Below are positions 1 to 11,383 of a stretch of DNA of 64,000 bases, piece after piece. How positions within the stretch are numbered: the stretch's first letter is position 1; each line of letters begins with the position of its first letter. The notes beneath the pieces were generated by a model. It worked only from the letters and a program-made list of their open reading frames with translations. It did not search any database and had not been told where the DNA came from. The stretch covers positions 1 through 64,000 of the forward strand of contig MU266384.1 in the NCBI GenBank assembly GCA_021014945.1, given 5' to 3'. The position numbers and the translations under genes are program-made. Source of the stretch: Leucogyrophana mollusca (lineage: Eukaryota > Basidiomycota > Agaricomycetes > Boletales).

Positions 1-2287
1 ATCTCTGTTGTGTGTTCCGTCAGAGTCTGGGGTGTTGGTTTTGTGTTTGTTCTAGCACAAGTCCACATCAAGATCGACACCGTCTCTACATTGAAGGTCA
101 CCATTGTCTTCATGCCAATTGCAAGCTCCACTGTGTCTGGCAAGCCTGCACGTTCTTCGCGCTTTCCGCGACTCCCAGGTGGCTTTGTTGCCACTGTGAA
201 GCGCTCGCTCAGTGTCAGTGGGCGTCCTTGCATGGTGTCTTGTGCTTTGCATATGAGCAACTGGATTCCATTTCGTTGACATGTTGTCCGCGTCATTTCC
301 GAATTCCACTGACGTCGAACGCAGTGACGAGGTGTAATCAGCACTGCATTGTTCCAGGGCGGTATAGTGAAATCAGTGGGCGGGCATCGTGGATCGGTGA
401 TGATCAGTGAGCGCAATAGCTCGATGTGGTGTGGATGACAACTCCCGTGACGAACGTGGCGAAGAAGATCAAGCCATTCAGGATCTGTAACGCGTACTTG
501 TTCTTTCAATCGAACGACAATGATAAACTCCTCATACAGCTTTCGACCCAACATTTCTTCTGCTGTATCCTTTGATGGGTCGCAAGGCCAATAAAGTGGT
601 GCACTCTTCTTGCAAACGACTGGTGGAAATTGATGAAAGTCTCCAACGACGATGACATTTACTCCTCCGAACGCTCGGTCCGCACCGTCTGCACCTGCCA
701 AAGACTTTCCCCGTGCGATGTATGCCGAAAGTTTGGCGAACAGAGCCCGAGAGACCATTGAGAGTTCGTCGATGATGAGATAAAGTTTTGGCTTCCAGAA
801 CGCGGCGAGTCGTTTCGATGTTTTCGCGGAGTGTTCCCGGCCATTGACAGGTATCAATGCAGCCATGTGGAGAGTCTTGCCATCGATAATTGACGCTGCG
901 ATCCCAGTATATGCGGCTTTGACGAGGATGTGTCCGACTCCTCTGCTCTGAAAATTCTCTGTGATTGTTTGAATGGTCTTCGATTTTCCGACACCTCCTT
1001 CACCTGGAATATGCATCAGAAGTTGAGGAGGATTACGCTCTGCCAACGTCTCCGATAGATGCCAATCGATAATATCATAGGCACGTCTTTGATCCTTCAA
1101 AAGGCAAGAAGTATCGACTGCCATCATGTGCTCCTGGATTCGTGGGTGCGGTGACACAAATCCGTCCGGGCCGCCTTGCTCAACTTCTCCGTTGCCTTCG
1201 GCCATGACGATATCCCCAACATCTTGGTGACTCTCTTCGTCAACATTGGTATCTGGTCTGGCATTGACGTCGTTCTCCATAGCTGTTTGCCACTTCTGCA
1301 ATTTGATATAGTCGTTGCCCTTTGCCAGACCGACATTCATCGTGGTGGGTTGCCATCGATCTGGCTCTTCATCGAAAACTCCCCGCAACTGAGCAATGCG
1401 AACCGCCGCAAGGCCATGAGCCTCTTCGCGAACTGATAGTTGTGATTCTTTGAATGTTTTCAAATCTGCCTCTGTCAACTCCACCTGCATTCTGTCGTCA
1501 TTGCTGTCCTCGACCTCGGTGTTGCCCTCATCATTACTGACTTGGATATCGTTGCGCACATTCCCGTGGATTTCACCTGATGACTCGTTGTTGTGACTGC
1601 GGGAAGCATTTGCAGCCGATCTACATTCATAGTAGTACTGCACGCCAGCCAGCACATCTCTTTGCCATTGCGAGGTGTTGGCGAGGAATGAATTGAATGC
1701 TTCCTCCCAGTTATTGAATCCAATCAATAAGTCCTCGAGATCTCGCCAAGGAGTCAAGAGTGAGAGCATTGACGCACAGTATAAATCTCGATGTTGTGTG
1801 TCGGTGCCACTGGGGAAAAATGGGCCCACGATATTAGGCAATGTGTTATGCCCTTTACAACGCACTACCCGGCGATGTGTGTCGTGCTTGGGATGCTCCT
1901 CTGTGTAATTACTTCGCTGATTTCGTGGCCTTCCTCGTAACTCGGATGGATGTGTGCTTTTGGCAGTAGCTTCATTGTGGTTGCGCTCCGGTTTAGGGAT
2001 TGCCTCCTCGTACGTATCAAGAACGAACCGGAAGTATGAATAACTTGTGAGTTCGTCTCCTCACAGCTCGTAGTCCTCCAACTGTGACCGCACATAAAGA
2101 CGACCCCCTGTACGAGCCTCCAAGACAACTGTGTCCTGTACCAGGTCTCTTTAGTGAAAACGTACCCAGCGCTAACTGAAGCTCGACAACTTACTTCGCT
2201 GCAGTCTTCGCTTCTGCTCAATGACTGATTTTCATCACCACCACTCATCATATGTTCTTTGTCATTCTGCTCTTCGCCATGCTGCAT
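1..2287 (-). pseudogene. Helitron PIF1-family helicase domain, interrupted
   Basis: Read on the minus strand, one frame stays open from about 2060 nearly to position 1. It contains Walker A (GEGGVGKSKT, near 980-1010), Walker B with the DE pair (LIIDELSMVS, near 759-797), and a GDFHQFPP motif (near 612-655), the order expected of PIF1/Helitron helicases. Upstream lies the usual linker with CASMLSLLTPWRD (about 1740-1790). A TGA at 2063-2061 sits where the context DYEL-x-GDEL predicts Arg, fitting a CGA to TGA change. A TAA lies further upstream near 2150; a GTAAGT at about 2192 could be an intron donor, but the phases do not join. Near position 75 the match to the family (MVTFNVET) is lost, suggesting another frameshift. 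The role would be unwinding DNA during rolling-circle transposition. Confidence 0.85.
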
Positions 2288-2339
2288 ACTTCACTTACAG
2301 GTCAGTTAACCCTGGGTATCCTTATTGATCAAATACTAC

Positions 2340-4135
2340 TCACTGTGCCATCTTCACCTTCAAGCCCGGAAATGCTCTCAACAACTCTGCTTTCACCGAT
2401 GACCAGTAGAGTGGAACATAGTGATGGGAACAGAAGGTATCGCCCCATCCCATCAAATATGAGACGACCTGTGGGCCAGATAACTCCATTTCCCGGTTAA
2501 TTGAATGTTGACACCGAAATAGAAGCAGGCGATTGCGGTCCAATAGAGTCTGGGAATGGTTTGAATGCTCTCCGTGATATGCCAATGATTGTGCCATCAC
2601 TGCAGATACGTTGTTATTCTTGTTTTGTTTCTTCGTCTGATAATCCGTTGTGTACCATGCTGTGTCTTTTGTATCGCGGCCATTGGTAATCAGCTTCATG
2701 TCATTGTTACAGCACAATGTCGTCGAGATTGCAGGGCAATAGTTATTGATGAAGCCATAGGTGCGTTTTGGTTTCCATTTGCCAAATTCATCGACGTATT
2801 CACTGTCCGAGAGCTCCCAAGGTGCGCGTCGTTTACAGGCTAATTTCCCGTGCACATTGAACCTGAGGCATGAGGCTCTCGTACACACGTGGACCTGTTG
2901 TGCCCGTACCACACGCCGTTCTAGTGCGCTCATCTCATCCTTCCAGTGTTGCGAATCTGGATCGGGAGGTCGATGATAAGGCAATTGAGTCTCCCTCCGC
3001 ATCTTTGCTATCTCTTCCTCATCTAAGCCGTCCAGGTGTGCTCGAATATTGTGCCGGATGTAGTTGCACATGCGGCCTCTGAATTCCTCACTCTGCAAAA
3101 GAGTGGGTAAGTCAACCATGTTTGGGGAATGTCGTAGCCATATCATCATATGGTTGTGCAGCGATCCACGACCTTGGGCCTCAATGACACCGAAGTAAGC
3201 ACTCACAACACCGAGAATCCCCATCTTGCTGTGTACCCGGTTGTTCTTGACCTCGATCTGAAACAGAGTGCGAAGGACGGCATGAATAATGAAGAAAAAA
3301 TATTTTGCTGCAGCATATGGGTCCCTGGCTATGTTCCTTGCCCTTTGATTGCTGTCGGGTCCACTAGATGCGAAAAATTGGTCCATATCAATGTTCTCCC
3401 CAGCGAAAACCTGTGCAACAGGATCATGCGTGTCGCTTGGATTAATTGTCACCCACACTGAGGGACCTCGTAGAACCAATGACGTTCCCCAGATTTGACC
3501 GCGGTATAGTGCACGTGAACTATCTGATCCTTTTACACGGCCACTGGTTGCGAACACATGTTTCCGCAGCAGACGTACGCGAGGATTAGAAATTGGAAGG
3601 TGAGAGGCCCCCTCCTTCTCGGCCTGCTTCAAATCTGCTATTGTCAATGAACTAATAGCAATTGCCTCCCGTTCGAAGTCACTGCGGTGCATTTGGATTC
3701 GAGCAGACTGCAGGGCTTCACGCTTCTGCTGAATACTAAATGCCACGAACATGAATGAATGATGTAGACGAAAACGCCGATCATGGTATTGTAGCGCCCA
3801 ACGTATGTGTTCATCGAATCCAACAGTCTTGATCCGATTGGCCTCGATTCCTCCGACTCCATATGGAAACAGTTTGGGGTATGCTGCAGCAAGAGGATTC
3901 ACCCTCGATTGGCTCGGATTGTCCTCGGAACGCTGCCTTCCAAAGTCTGACACAGGCAAGCGACTATGTCGTACCACATATCCTCCCTCCTTGGAATTGT
4001 CGTCCATATTTGTAAGTGCGTACTTCATAAGCTCGTCCAATGGTAACTGATTCAAATTTATGTCTGTAATACCCAAAAACTTCAAAGGTATCACATCCGC
4101 TTCGAAATCCGCATTTTCTAAAATATCTAACTTGA
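2340..4135 (-). pseudogene. Helitron Rep (Helitron-like N) domain
   Basis: A 584-residue open frame on the minus strand (2340-4094), with an upstream extension after an apparent intron (GTATGA near 4168 to an AG near 4136). It has the Helitron-like N domain: the KYFFFIIHAVLRTLF block, the metal-binding HUH-like motif LHNHMMIWL (near 3120-3165), and a catalytic-tyrosine-type segment WYTTDYQTKK (near 2600-2680). The Rep domain would nick and rejoin DNA through a tyrosine. The frame ends at a TGA at 2340 directly after AFPGLKVKMAQ, in a GTGAGT context that could be a donor. No acceptor joins it in phase to the helicase frame, so this part is not translatable with the helicase as it stands. Confidence 0.88.
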
Positions 4136-4218
4136 GCTTGCAGATTTAGATTAACTGAGTCATACCATGTTGATTCTTGTCCCCCAGCTCTCCAATTCCT
4201 TCAATGTCGTCTTCGTGA

Positions 4219-5600
4219 TCATCTCAAAACATTCAAAAACTGCCATGGTGCATATGTGATATACTCACCACGTAACTCAGGTTCACCTTCCACCACATAA
4301 CCCTCACCTTCTCGTCTTGCAACATCTCCATCCTTTTCATGACGCATAACTGATGTTATTTCTTCTGGTATGTCGTCCTCAGGTAGATCATTCAATCGTC
4401 CCAGAGATATATTGATGTCAGCGAAAATCGGATTGTACCGCTTTAACCAGATAAGTGCTTCATACACAACACGACGCCGAACACGAAAAGTTGACTTGAG
4501 CCACGTTTTTGGCAACTTCTTCGTCCCCACATATGTCACAGCAAGGACTGATGCCAATGTCACTACAGGTTGCGGCAACAACTGGCCTTCGAGCATGCAT
4601 GCGACTGCATCAGTGTTCATATCATATAATGAGACGTTGCCCACTATTCCCCGCTGGAGGTGATCCGGATGTGCTGCATGATTGTCCTTTGGATATAGCT
4701 TGACGATATAGCACCGAGGAAAATGTCGCGAGACAAGTAGCTCTTCAGGTAGCGTTAATATGGCCAGCTCGTGAGGAATCCCACCAATCCACATGTTGTT
4801 CGCAAGTGCAAATTTCGGTAGTGCATCTGCCACCAGAGCTCGATAACACTCGAAACAGACCCATCCTGTAGCTGTGGTTCCCTGCCCGGTAATATGGCCC
4901 TCGACCAGCAACATCTCCTCTCGCAAAATGTGCGATGGATGTGGACATTGAGGGCGCAGCTTTTCCCTGATATTGGGAATATGCAAGATGAACTTCGTCT
5001 CTCCTGGTAAGCATTGCTTTAGCTGACAGATCAAATTGCTCAAAAAATCTATATATTTCCCTCACCTTCATCGCTCATCATCTCTCGCCCACAAACAACA
5101 CATACCGAACACGAAACTGCCCTGTTCGAAGTCGCATTTCGGAAGGCCCTAAAACACGCCTTGGACTCTTCCTCGGTAGGCAGCTCCATAAACTTTGAAT
5201 GGTCGCGAATGTTCTCATCGACACCCTCAACCTCAATACCATCGTCAGCCATGATAGCTACATTGGTATTCTCCCCTACAACTTCAGCATGACCTTCTGC
5301 CCGGCGATTGGCTTCTACCACCCGCTTTTTGATGACCGCTTGCACCTGGCGTTGCCTACGATCTTCCTTTTTGGCCTCTACCGCCCTCCCAATCATCGCC
5401 ACAACGTCATCTGGTTGCACGCGGACTATCTCAATAATCCTTGACCATCCCACATGACGAAGGCTTTGAGAAAATGTTCCCTGTGGTACCACCTTCAAAA
5501 GTTCTTCCTTTGTCAAATCTCCAACGATTTCACGAGTAACAGGCATGGGTAGTGGTGATAAGTGATTCCACCCCGTAAGCTTGCTAACATCGTCACCCAT
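4219..5600 (-). pseudogene. Helitron N-terminal region with DUF6570-like segment, two frameshifts
   Basis: Two frames on the minus strand. The 183-residue frame (5049-5600) starts with MGDDVSKLTGW, has a coiled-coil-like Lys/Arg-rich middle and ends in a CSVCVVCGRE cysteine motif. The next frame (4219-5043, 274 residues) carries LRPQCPHPSH, a CFECY motif and ALANNMWIGGIPHEL, the hallmark of the DUF6570 segment seen ahead of fungal Helitron Rep domains. The CGREMMSDEG frame continues into KYIDFLSNL only after a one-base shift near 5050-5060. The PWQFLNVL frame stops at 4219, but the acidic continuation DDHEDDIEGIGEL is open in another frame, so a second indel lies near 4222. Function of these segments in transposition is not established. 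Confidence 0.8.
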
Positions 5601-6081
5601 TAGGCCTTCATTTCATTTCCCTGATTCCTGGGACCTTACACATGTCGCCCATCAGCCCCCTCTGAACAGGCACCAGCATCGCAAACTTTCTAGGACCTTC
5701 CATGAGCAACCGTACCTAAAACATGTAAGTTAGACCATCTCCTTTACCATGTCTCCATGCCTCGTTTTCCTGACCTCACCTACTCTTGCCTATTATTCCC
5801 TTCACATTTTCAAAACCTGCCATCCTAACCCTGCATATCATCCTTTAAAAGATTTACGCTTGTCTTGGCTATGCATCCCCCCCTCAAAATCCACTTGTTC
5901 CACTCTAAATTGCTCACTTTAAAGATTAGTTTCAGCGCCCTCTTTGACAGCACTTAAACTTTTCCAATTCAAATCCCAATCTGGTACACACGGCGCAATC
6001 ATATAAAACACCACCTTTGCAATGCTACGTCTCATCTCCCTCATTATCGGTCTGCATTCTCACTCAAGTCCCTCGTCCACC
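5601..6081. other. Intergenic, shared upstream region of Helitron and divergent gene
   Basis: AT- and pyrimidine-rich sequence with no coding potential that I can support. It separates the Helitron start (minus) from the gene starting at 6082 (plus) and must hold both promoters, if active. An ATATAAAAC box at 6000-6008 lies about 75 bases before the downstream ATG and is a reasonable TATA candidate for the plus-strand gene. Confidence 0.5.
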
Positions 6082-7250
6082 ATGGTCGAAATTGTTCCAT
6101 CTTCACCTACACTTCCACCCTCCACCCCTCCTCCGCAATCGTCATCTAGTGCTCAAAATACCCCAGACCAAATACTCAATAAACTTCGCACCTCTCCCAA
6201 TGGCTATTACGCTGCCACACCCAATCTCGCTGACCTTGCAGAGTTCTTTTTAGGTGGCCGAAGTGGTGACGTTCTTGTCGCCAAGCACAGCTCCAAGGAA
6301 GAATTTATCCTGCGTGGACTGTTCGAGATTAGCCGTAGCGACTTTTTCTTCACGCCTGACGGTAACTTTGATCCCGCCAACGATTTCAATGCCAAATTAG
6401 CAGATGTGAAGCTTGCATGCCGCCTCATTGGAGCGAATCACTCCACATTCGATTTCTCCAAACAAGACTTTCCGTCTATTGTCAATAACATCCACTCATT
6501 GGAAAAACTTATTCACAAAGAAAAAGGATACGAAATCCATAGTGCTGTCCAGTCAACTGGTGGGATTGACGCTCTCAAGCTCTCTCATGCTCTCTTTACA
6601 GTCCGTATTTTCACTCTTTCCTTTGTTCTTCAAACTTACTGATCATCCAACTCAGAAAAAAATAACTAAAACTGCTGCAAAAGGAGACGACAACGACAAC
6701 AGTGAAAACAAATGCAGTGAGCATGCCAGTGAAACCGCCAAAGAGAGCACCAGCGATGACACCAAAGAGAGCACCGACGAAGCCAGAAGTGAACAGGACT
6801 CCACTCATTCCTCTGGTACTTTCACATTCGTTTGTAACTCTCGCCAGCCTAGGTACTGATCACTCCAATACAGATTCCATGCCAAATCTTGGACCCGCCT
6901 TCGAATTATCAACTTGGCCCGTTGCAAATCGGGTGAAACCTGAATTGCTCAGGCTCCTATCTTCCCATGTTGTCGAACCCTTACCAGTCTGGGAATCAAA
7001 CGGAGTCCTGATACCCCCGCAAGACTATGAGACCAAACTCATGGGGGCTACCGTTGAGGTGCACATGGCACTTGTGCACCATCGCATCAAATCCAGTAGG
7101 CGGCATGTGTTCAATCTCGTGATACGAGAAATGATAGTTCGACGAAAGCCTGCTAACATGCCTGCTAGCCCCCTCAAGCGGCACCGTCTCGACAATGGAC
7201 CAGCATCAGAACTCATTGAAAGGGGTAAGGGTAAAGAGAGGCGAGTCTGA
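6082..7250 (+). CDS. Unknown protein next to the Helitron, three exons
   Basis: Not recognised as a characterised family. Model: exon 1 6082-6600, intron 6601-6655 (ends CTCAG), exon 2 6656-6815, intron 6816-6873 (GTACTT to ATACAG), exon 3 6874-7250; phases 0 and 1 close exactly, giving about 351 residues. The ATG at 6082 lies in an ideal ACCATGG context; an in-frame ATG at 6022 would add 20 residues. Visible parts: a Pro/Ser-rich start, a folded-looking segment after GRSGDVLVAKHSSKEEF, an acidic Ser/Lys-rich linker, and a C-terminal block VEVHMALVHHRIKSSRRHVF ending in a basic SPLKRHRLDN, a likely nuclear signal. It could be a host gene or a Helitron-associated accessory gene; the sequence alone cannot decide. 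Confidence 0.7.
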
Positions 7251-8007
7251 ACGAGTTTTACATTCAACCTTGAACGTACTTTCCTTAACTGATCCTTGTC
7301 TGCCTGTTCCCTGTAACACCACCTCTTGTCGCCATATGTTCCCATCTTTCTGTTGTCTACGTCTACTTGTAATGTGTACGGCTACTACTTGACATGTACT
7401 AGTACTTCCCCATGCTCATTGTCAATCACCGTTATCATATCGTCATTGTGATTTTTCCACCGCCCCGACCACGCCTCGCTTTATGGGCAAAAAGACCAGT
7501 GGGTCTCAAGCCATGAGTGGTCAAGCGAACATACCACCATGTGCTCATGCTCTTGCATGCACCACGCACAGAGATTGCCAATGAAGAAGGCAACAGCCGA
7601 GGACACGGAAGGGAAAAGAATGCCTTGGGTGGGCCTGACACATGCGGGGTCGTTTACTATGTGATACCCTGCGGCTACACCAAACAGAGAATGCATAGAG
7701 GTAACCCCGCAGAGGTTCGCAACTGCACCATAGAAAACAAGAGCTAACATCGAAAAATGCTACAGAGTGAGAAGCTGCATCAATATGTCATCAGTGCAAA
7801 GCGCATACTGCAGCAAGTAAACGGAAGAAGAAGAAGAAAAAAGTGCGCAATCCAACTGTCCTTTGAGTTCCCGTTCCACAGATCAGGATCAACCCCTCAT
7901 AATTAGGACTCAAGAAGACATATGTTGACGTGTACCACAAAAATGAAGCTATACACATGACAACTCACTGAATGTAACACGGGAGAGCATTTTTCAATGT
8001 TCAATTG
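7251..8007. other. Intergenic, no gene supported
   Basis: Only short overlapping frames without splice support or recognisable motifs. A purine run (GAAGAAGAAGAAG-like) is present near 7824-7840. I see no RNA gene or repeat boundary here. Confidence 0.5.
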
Positions 8008-8443
8008 AGCAAGGACACATTGACCAAACATTGACTTGCGCTGATCATTTGTTGAAAGCGAGTCTTTACCCCGTGCTTGTGTACCTCAAGGGCTCCCTCC
8101 CCTGCACGCACCTCCTCACATACAAACATGGGGTAATCATGCACCACATGGAGCTGCGCGCGAGAATGGCGATGGAGGCGCTGAAGGGGGTCATGAGATG
8201 GCGCAGGAAAGTGCCAGAGGGGAGGGAATGGACACACCGAGCATGGGATGCAAGGTTTGGAATAATGGTGCAGATGCCCAGTTCAAGCTGCACAACCAAA
8301 TCGTACCTCCATAGTGCCCGGGTTCGGCCCAGCGGAGATTAAGACATGGAGTGGGCAGCCTGGTAAAGGGTACTCGGACCGATTGTGGCCTTGTTTATAA
8401 AAGGACGTGTTGACCAAACGTTAACTCGCGCTGGTCATTTGTT
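8008..8443 (+). repeat. Pair of 44-bp direct repeats bracketing about 390 bp
   Basis: A 44-bp sequence starting AAGGACACATTGACC at about 8009 recurs as AAGGACGTGTTGACC at about 8400. By eye the copies differ at seven positions, all transitions and no indels. The DNA between has no supported gene. The pair may be direct terminal repeats of a small element or a local duplication. Confidence 0.7.
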
Positions 8444-8544
8444 GTTATTTGGTTTTATATGTTTGTTCTCTAACTCAAACCATACGCCACTTGGTGCCCA
8501 AGGTCTCTGCCGGCGCAGCTCGGCCCTATGTCTAGTGTATAACC

Positions 8545-10032
8545 GGAGGCGTCGAAACTCCTTTTGCGTGACTCTGACCTACCCTTTACTCCGTGTCACC
8601 CACCGTATTGCTCCCGCCCCAACTCCCTCTAGCCCCGTCCCCATCGACATCCACACCGCTAGTACTTTCACACCCATCATCGCGTGCTCCTGGGCACGAA
8701 CACTCCCCTTTAACGATCCCTTCAACGCACGCGTCATAGAGTGCCATTTAACTTTGTATGCGAGCGGCGGTGACGCGGATGGACGGATGGAAAGCCAACG
8801 GAAGGGAGGCTGATGGTGGGGAAAGTGGAAGAGTATTCGTTCCGGAAGAACAATGGCTGCACAGAGACAGGATAAAGGGATGGCAGGAAGAGCACGCTTA
8901 TCGACCTCAGCCGTTAGTTCTACTGGTCTTCACCTTGGCCTGAAGCCGCGTGAGCAATACAAACGGGGCGACAGCGCGACCCCCTGAATTTGCCCTGCCC
9001 TACCCACATATCCTCCCACGAACACACCCGCACAGAATCTGGATTCTGCCCGCTCTCTATTATCCCCGACGTTCTCAGCATCCCGGCAAGGGTCCGACCC
9101 GATGAGCCCAGTCGCGCCATACCGGTAACACTTCGAACTAAACCGATCCTCGGCGGACACCTTGTTGGGACGCCGGGGACAGGAGATGTCGTTCCTGGCT
9201 TTGCAGTGTGTCCCGAGTCACCCGCCTTCGTTCCCAGCAGACTATTTGATTGATCACAGGAGTCTGGTGAGTACTAGACGTGTCCCTTAAGGGTGTTCCT
9301 TCTTCATCATCTTCATCCTTTTTCACTGAACCAAAGACTATGAAAGCATTGGTCCACCACAGTCGATGTGTCGGACATTGAACTACGCGCACGATTTACA
9401 AGGCCTTTATGATGTGTAGCTCGGTTTACGCATGCCGACCGTTTGCGTCCGCTAGATATAGAGGACTTGGAGATTTGCGTGCGCCGGTTACATTTTCGAA
9501 GTCTGATATTTTTATATATTACCCTCACCGCTACTTTCTTGCAGGTATATAGTTGTCTCCGAATGGCGGGCATGCGGTCCAAATGCTCGTCCATACTTTT
9601 CCGCGACACTACCGTCGGACGACTGGGCGCTTTGAGTGCTTTGCTCGGAACTAGCGTTGAACGGACGTAGATGTGGCTCAGATCGTCATAGGAAATCATC
9701 GCTGAACTTCCTCTCATGTGACTCCCTTCACTACACATGTATACTTCAACACTAGAGTCCGTCCGTCGAACATATGCCGGTGGTGGCTCATGATGGGGGA
9801 GAACGCCGACGTGGAGGTGGTCGCTGAGGTCTGGAATACATGGACACTCGAGCACCCCGATATTCGATAGAAGCCTGAAGGAACAATGATGGAGCGTCTT
9901 GATCAGTGATGAGATACACGACGGGAAGGTCGGTCAGAATGAGCGGCAGCGCAGACTTCACGATACTAGACCCGAGAATGACATCAGAGATGTACACCGC
10001 TGCGAATAAGAGAAAAGCGGGGCTCGACTCAC
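8545..10032. repeat. Spacer of the WD40 tandem array, copy 1
   Basis: This stretch is homologous, block by block, to the sequence on the other side of the WD40 genes. About 8549-8895 matches about 11709-12050. About 8990-9266 matches about 20110-20352. About 9180-9560 matches about 12641-13030. About 9600-10030 matches about 17350-17790. The order shows an ancestral unit of WD40 gene plus a 1.5-2 kb spacer repeated in tandem. The last 430 bases include sequence downstream of the WD40 stop codon. No complete gene is supported inside, apart from the conserved exon-like 87 nt listed separately. Confidence 0.8.
9180..9266 (+). other. Conserved 87-nt exon-like segment, copy 1
   Basis: An open 29-codon segment (reads QEMSFLALQCVPS, then PPSFPADYLIDHRSL) immediately followed by a consensus donor GTGAGTA. 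The same 87 nt without indels occurs at 12641-12727 and 20266-20352. Open frame, equal length and the donor suggest a former or real exon of a plus-strand gene in the array spacer. A candidate acceptor CTTTCTTGCAG lies near 9545. No protein family recognised. Confidence 0.5.
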
Positions 10033-11383
10033 CTACCGCCTCTGCAAATGCCTCCGCCGCCTAAAATACTCCCCGAAACAAACGGCGTCCAAGCACCCCG
10101 TATCCTCGTAGTACGACTCTGCATCATCATCTTCGGACTCTGAGTCCGGGATGGCGTTCCTGGCAGCCCTGCGCCGCTGGTATAACGTGGAGAATTAGTA
10201 TCGAGGTACGTAGAATCTGAAAACGCAAGCTCACGTCAAGTAGCGAGGAGTTTATTGAAGATGACTTGGCACGGGCTTGCCGCTGCTGGCGGGAGGGTGC
10301 GTATTATAAACACGGGATGTTAGCGAGCAGAAGGACACATACACGCAAAAGATGCCTACAGGTGGGTTGCTAGCGGTGGGCGGGGAAGACTGAGGTGAAG
10401 AGTTAGAAAGAGTATTGCAGCGGAATGAAGATACTCACTGAGCCTTGGATTGCGAATGATTCCGTGTCGAATAGGTTTATCTGATCACCGCCGTTGATGA
10501 GGTATCGGCTGTCGGGGGAGAATGCCACAGGACCATATCCCCGGCGGGAGTCTCCAACCTGCAGTCGCGTTTCCAAATCCCAAACCCGGAGTGTAATATC
10601 ATCCCCTGTACTCGCAATTCTTCGTCCGTCGGGGGCAATTGACATGTAGCGGACCTTGCCCTCGTGGCCCATGGGGTTCCCTACTTCTACCCCCGTTTTG
10701 GAATCCCACACCCGCATGCTGTCATAGGCCGACGCGGTGACGAGGAGACGTCCATCCGGTGAATACGAAATTGACGTCACCCAATACGGGTGGCCAAATA
10801 TGGGACCGAGGACACTTTCGCCAGTCGAGATATCAATCACCTTGAAAGAGCTACCGGGCGACCCAACGGCAACCCGCGACCCGTCTGGCGAGATTGCCAC
10901 GCAGGTAACTGACATCATGTCGCTGCAGTCCAGCGGTTCACTGCCAGGCCTGCCAGTGTCTGCGTCCCACAACCGTATCACACTCTCATCCATCGTCACA
11001 GTTGCGATCCAACGTCCATCTGGGGAATAGGCCAGAAGCTCAACATTGGCTTCCTCAATCTTGTGAACCACTTCTCGCGTCAGTGCATCCCAAATCACCA
11101 TCCCACTCTCTCCCAGCCCACTCGCAATTCTCCTTCCATTGGGAGATATTGCTATCCACTCGACGCTGGCACTATGGTAAAGTGGCATCCCGTCCTGCAT
11201 ACCACTCTCGATGTCCCAGATGATCACGGTCTTGTCGTAGCCCCCAGTTGCAATGTGCCGACCATCCGGGAAATACGCACAGGAGTTGATGAATGCGGTT
11301 CTTTCTCCTTTGAAAACTTTCATCGGACGGCAGGACACAGGACGTGTGGTTGAAGACTCGATGGAGCTTGTTGACATCGACAT
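10033..11383 (-). CDS. Seven-bladed WD40 repeat protein, paralogue A with shortened tail
   Basis: The first exon (11383-10439, 315 codons) encodes seven WD40 repeats with SPDGRxIA and VWD-type signatures, a full beta-propeller, starting with VFKGERTAFINSCAYFPDG. Such proteins are protein-protein scaffolds; no substrate can be assigned. The tail differs from paralogue B. Exon 2 (10300-10235) follows an intron whose expected AG acceptor reads AC at 10302-10301; an in-phase CAG 15 nt downstream could serve instead. Exons 3-5 of B are absent and intron 2 runs into the middle of B's exon 6 (10176-10033), still in phase, ending in the Arg-rich GEYFRRRRHLQRR. With the cryptic acceptor the product is about 379 residues. 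A GTGAGT lies directly after the TAG. Expression is uncertain. Confidence 0.75.

Larger units (their letters stand above)
1..5600 (-). mobile_element. Degenerate Helitron (rolling-circle transposon) coding region, cut by the window's left edge
   Basis: Four blocks in order on the minus strand match a fungal Helitron protein: an N-terminal segment with a Cys motif (5049-5600), a DUF6570-like segment (4219-5043), the Helitron-like N/Rep domain (2340-4135) and a PIF1-type helicase (about 1-2290). They should form one long polypeptide but are separated by frame changes and at least one stop, so the copy is almost certainly dead. The 3' end of the coding region lies beyond position 1. No 5'-TC or 3'-CTRR terminus or terminal hairpin was identified. 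The right end must lie beyond 5600, but where is unknown; the divergent gene at 6082 could be inside or outside the element. Confidence 0.9.

Noticed and set aside
10737..11353. Plus-strand frames across WD40 paralogue A
   Set aside because: They mirror the minus-strand WD40 repeats; the repeat structure explains them.
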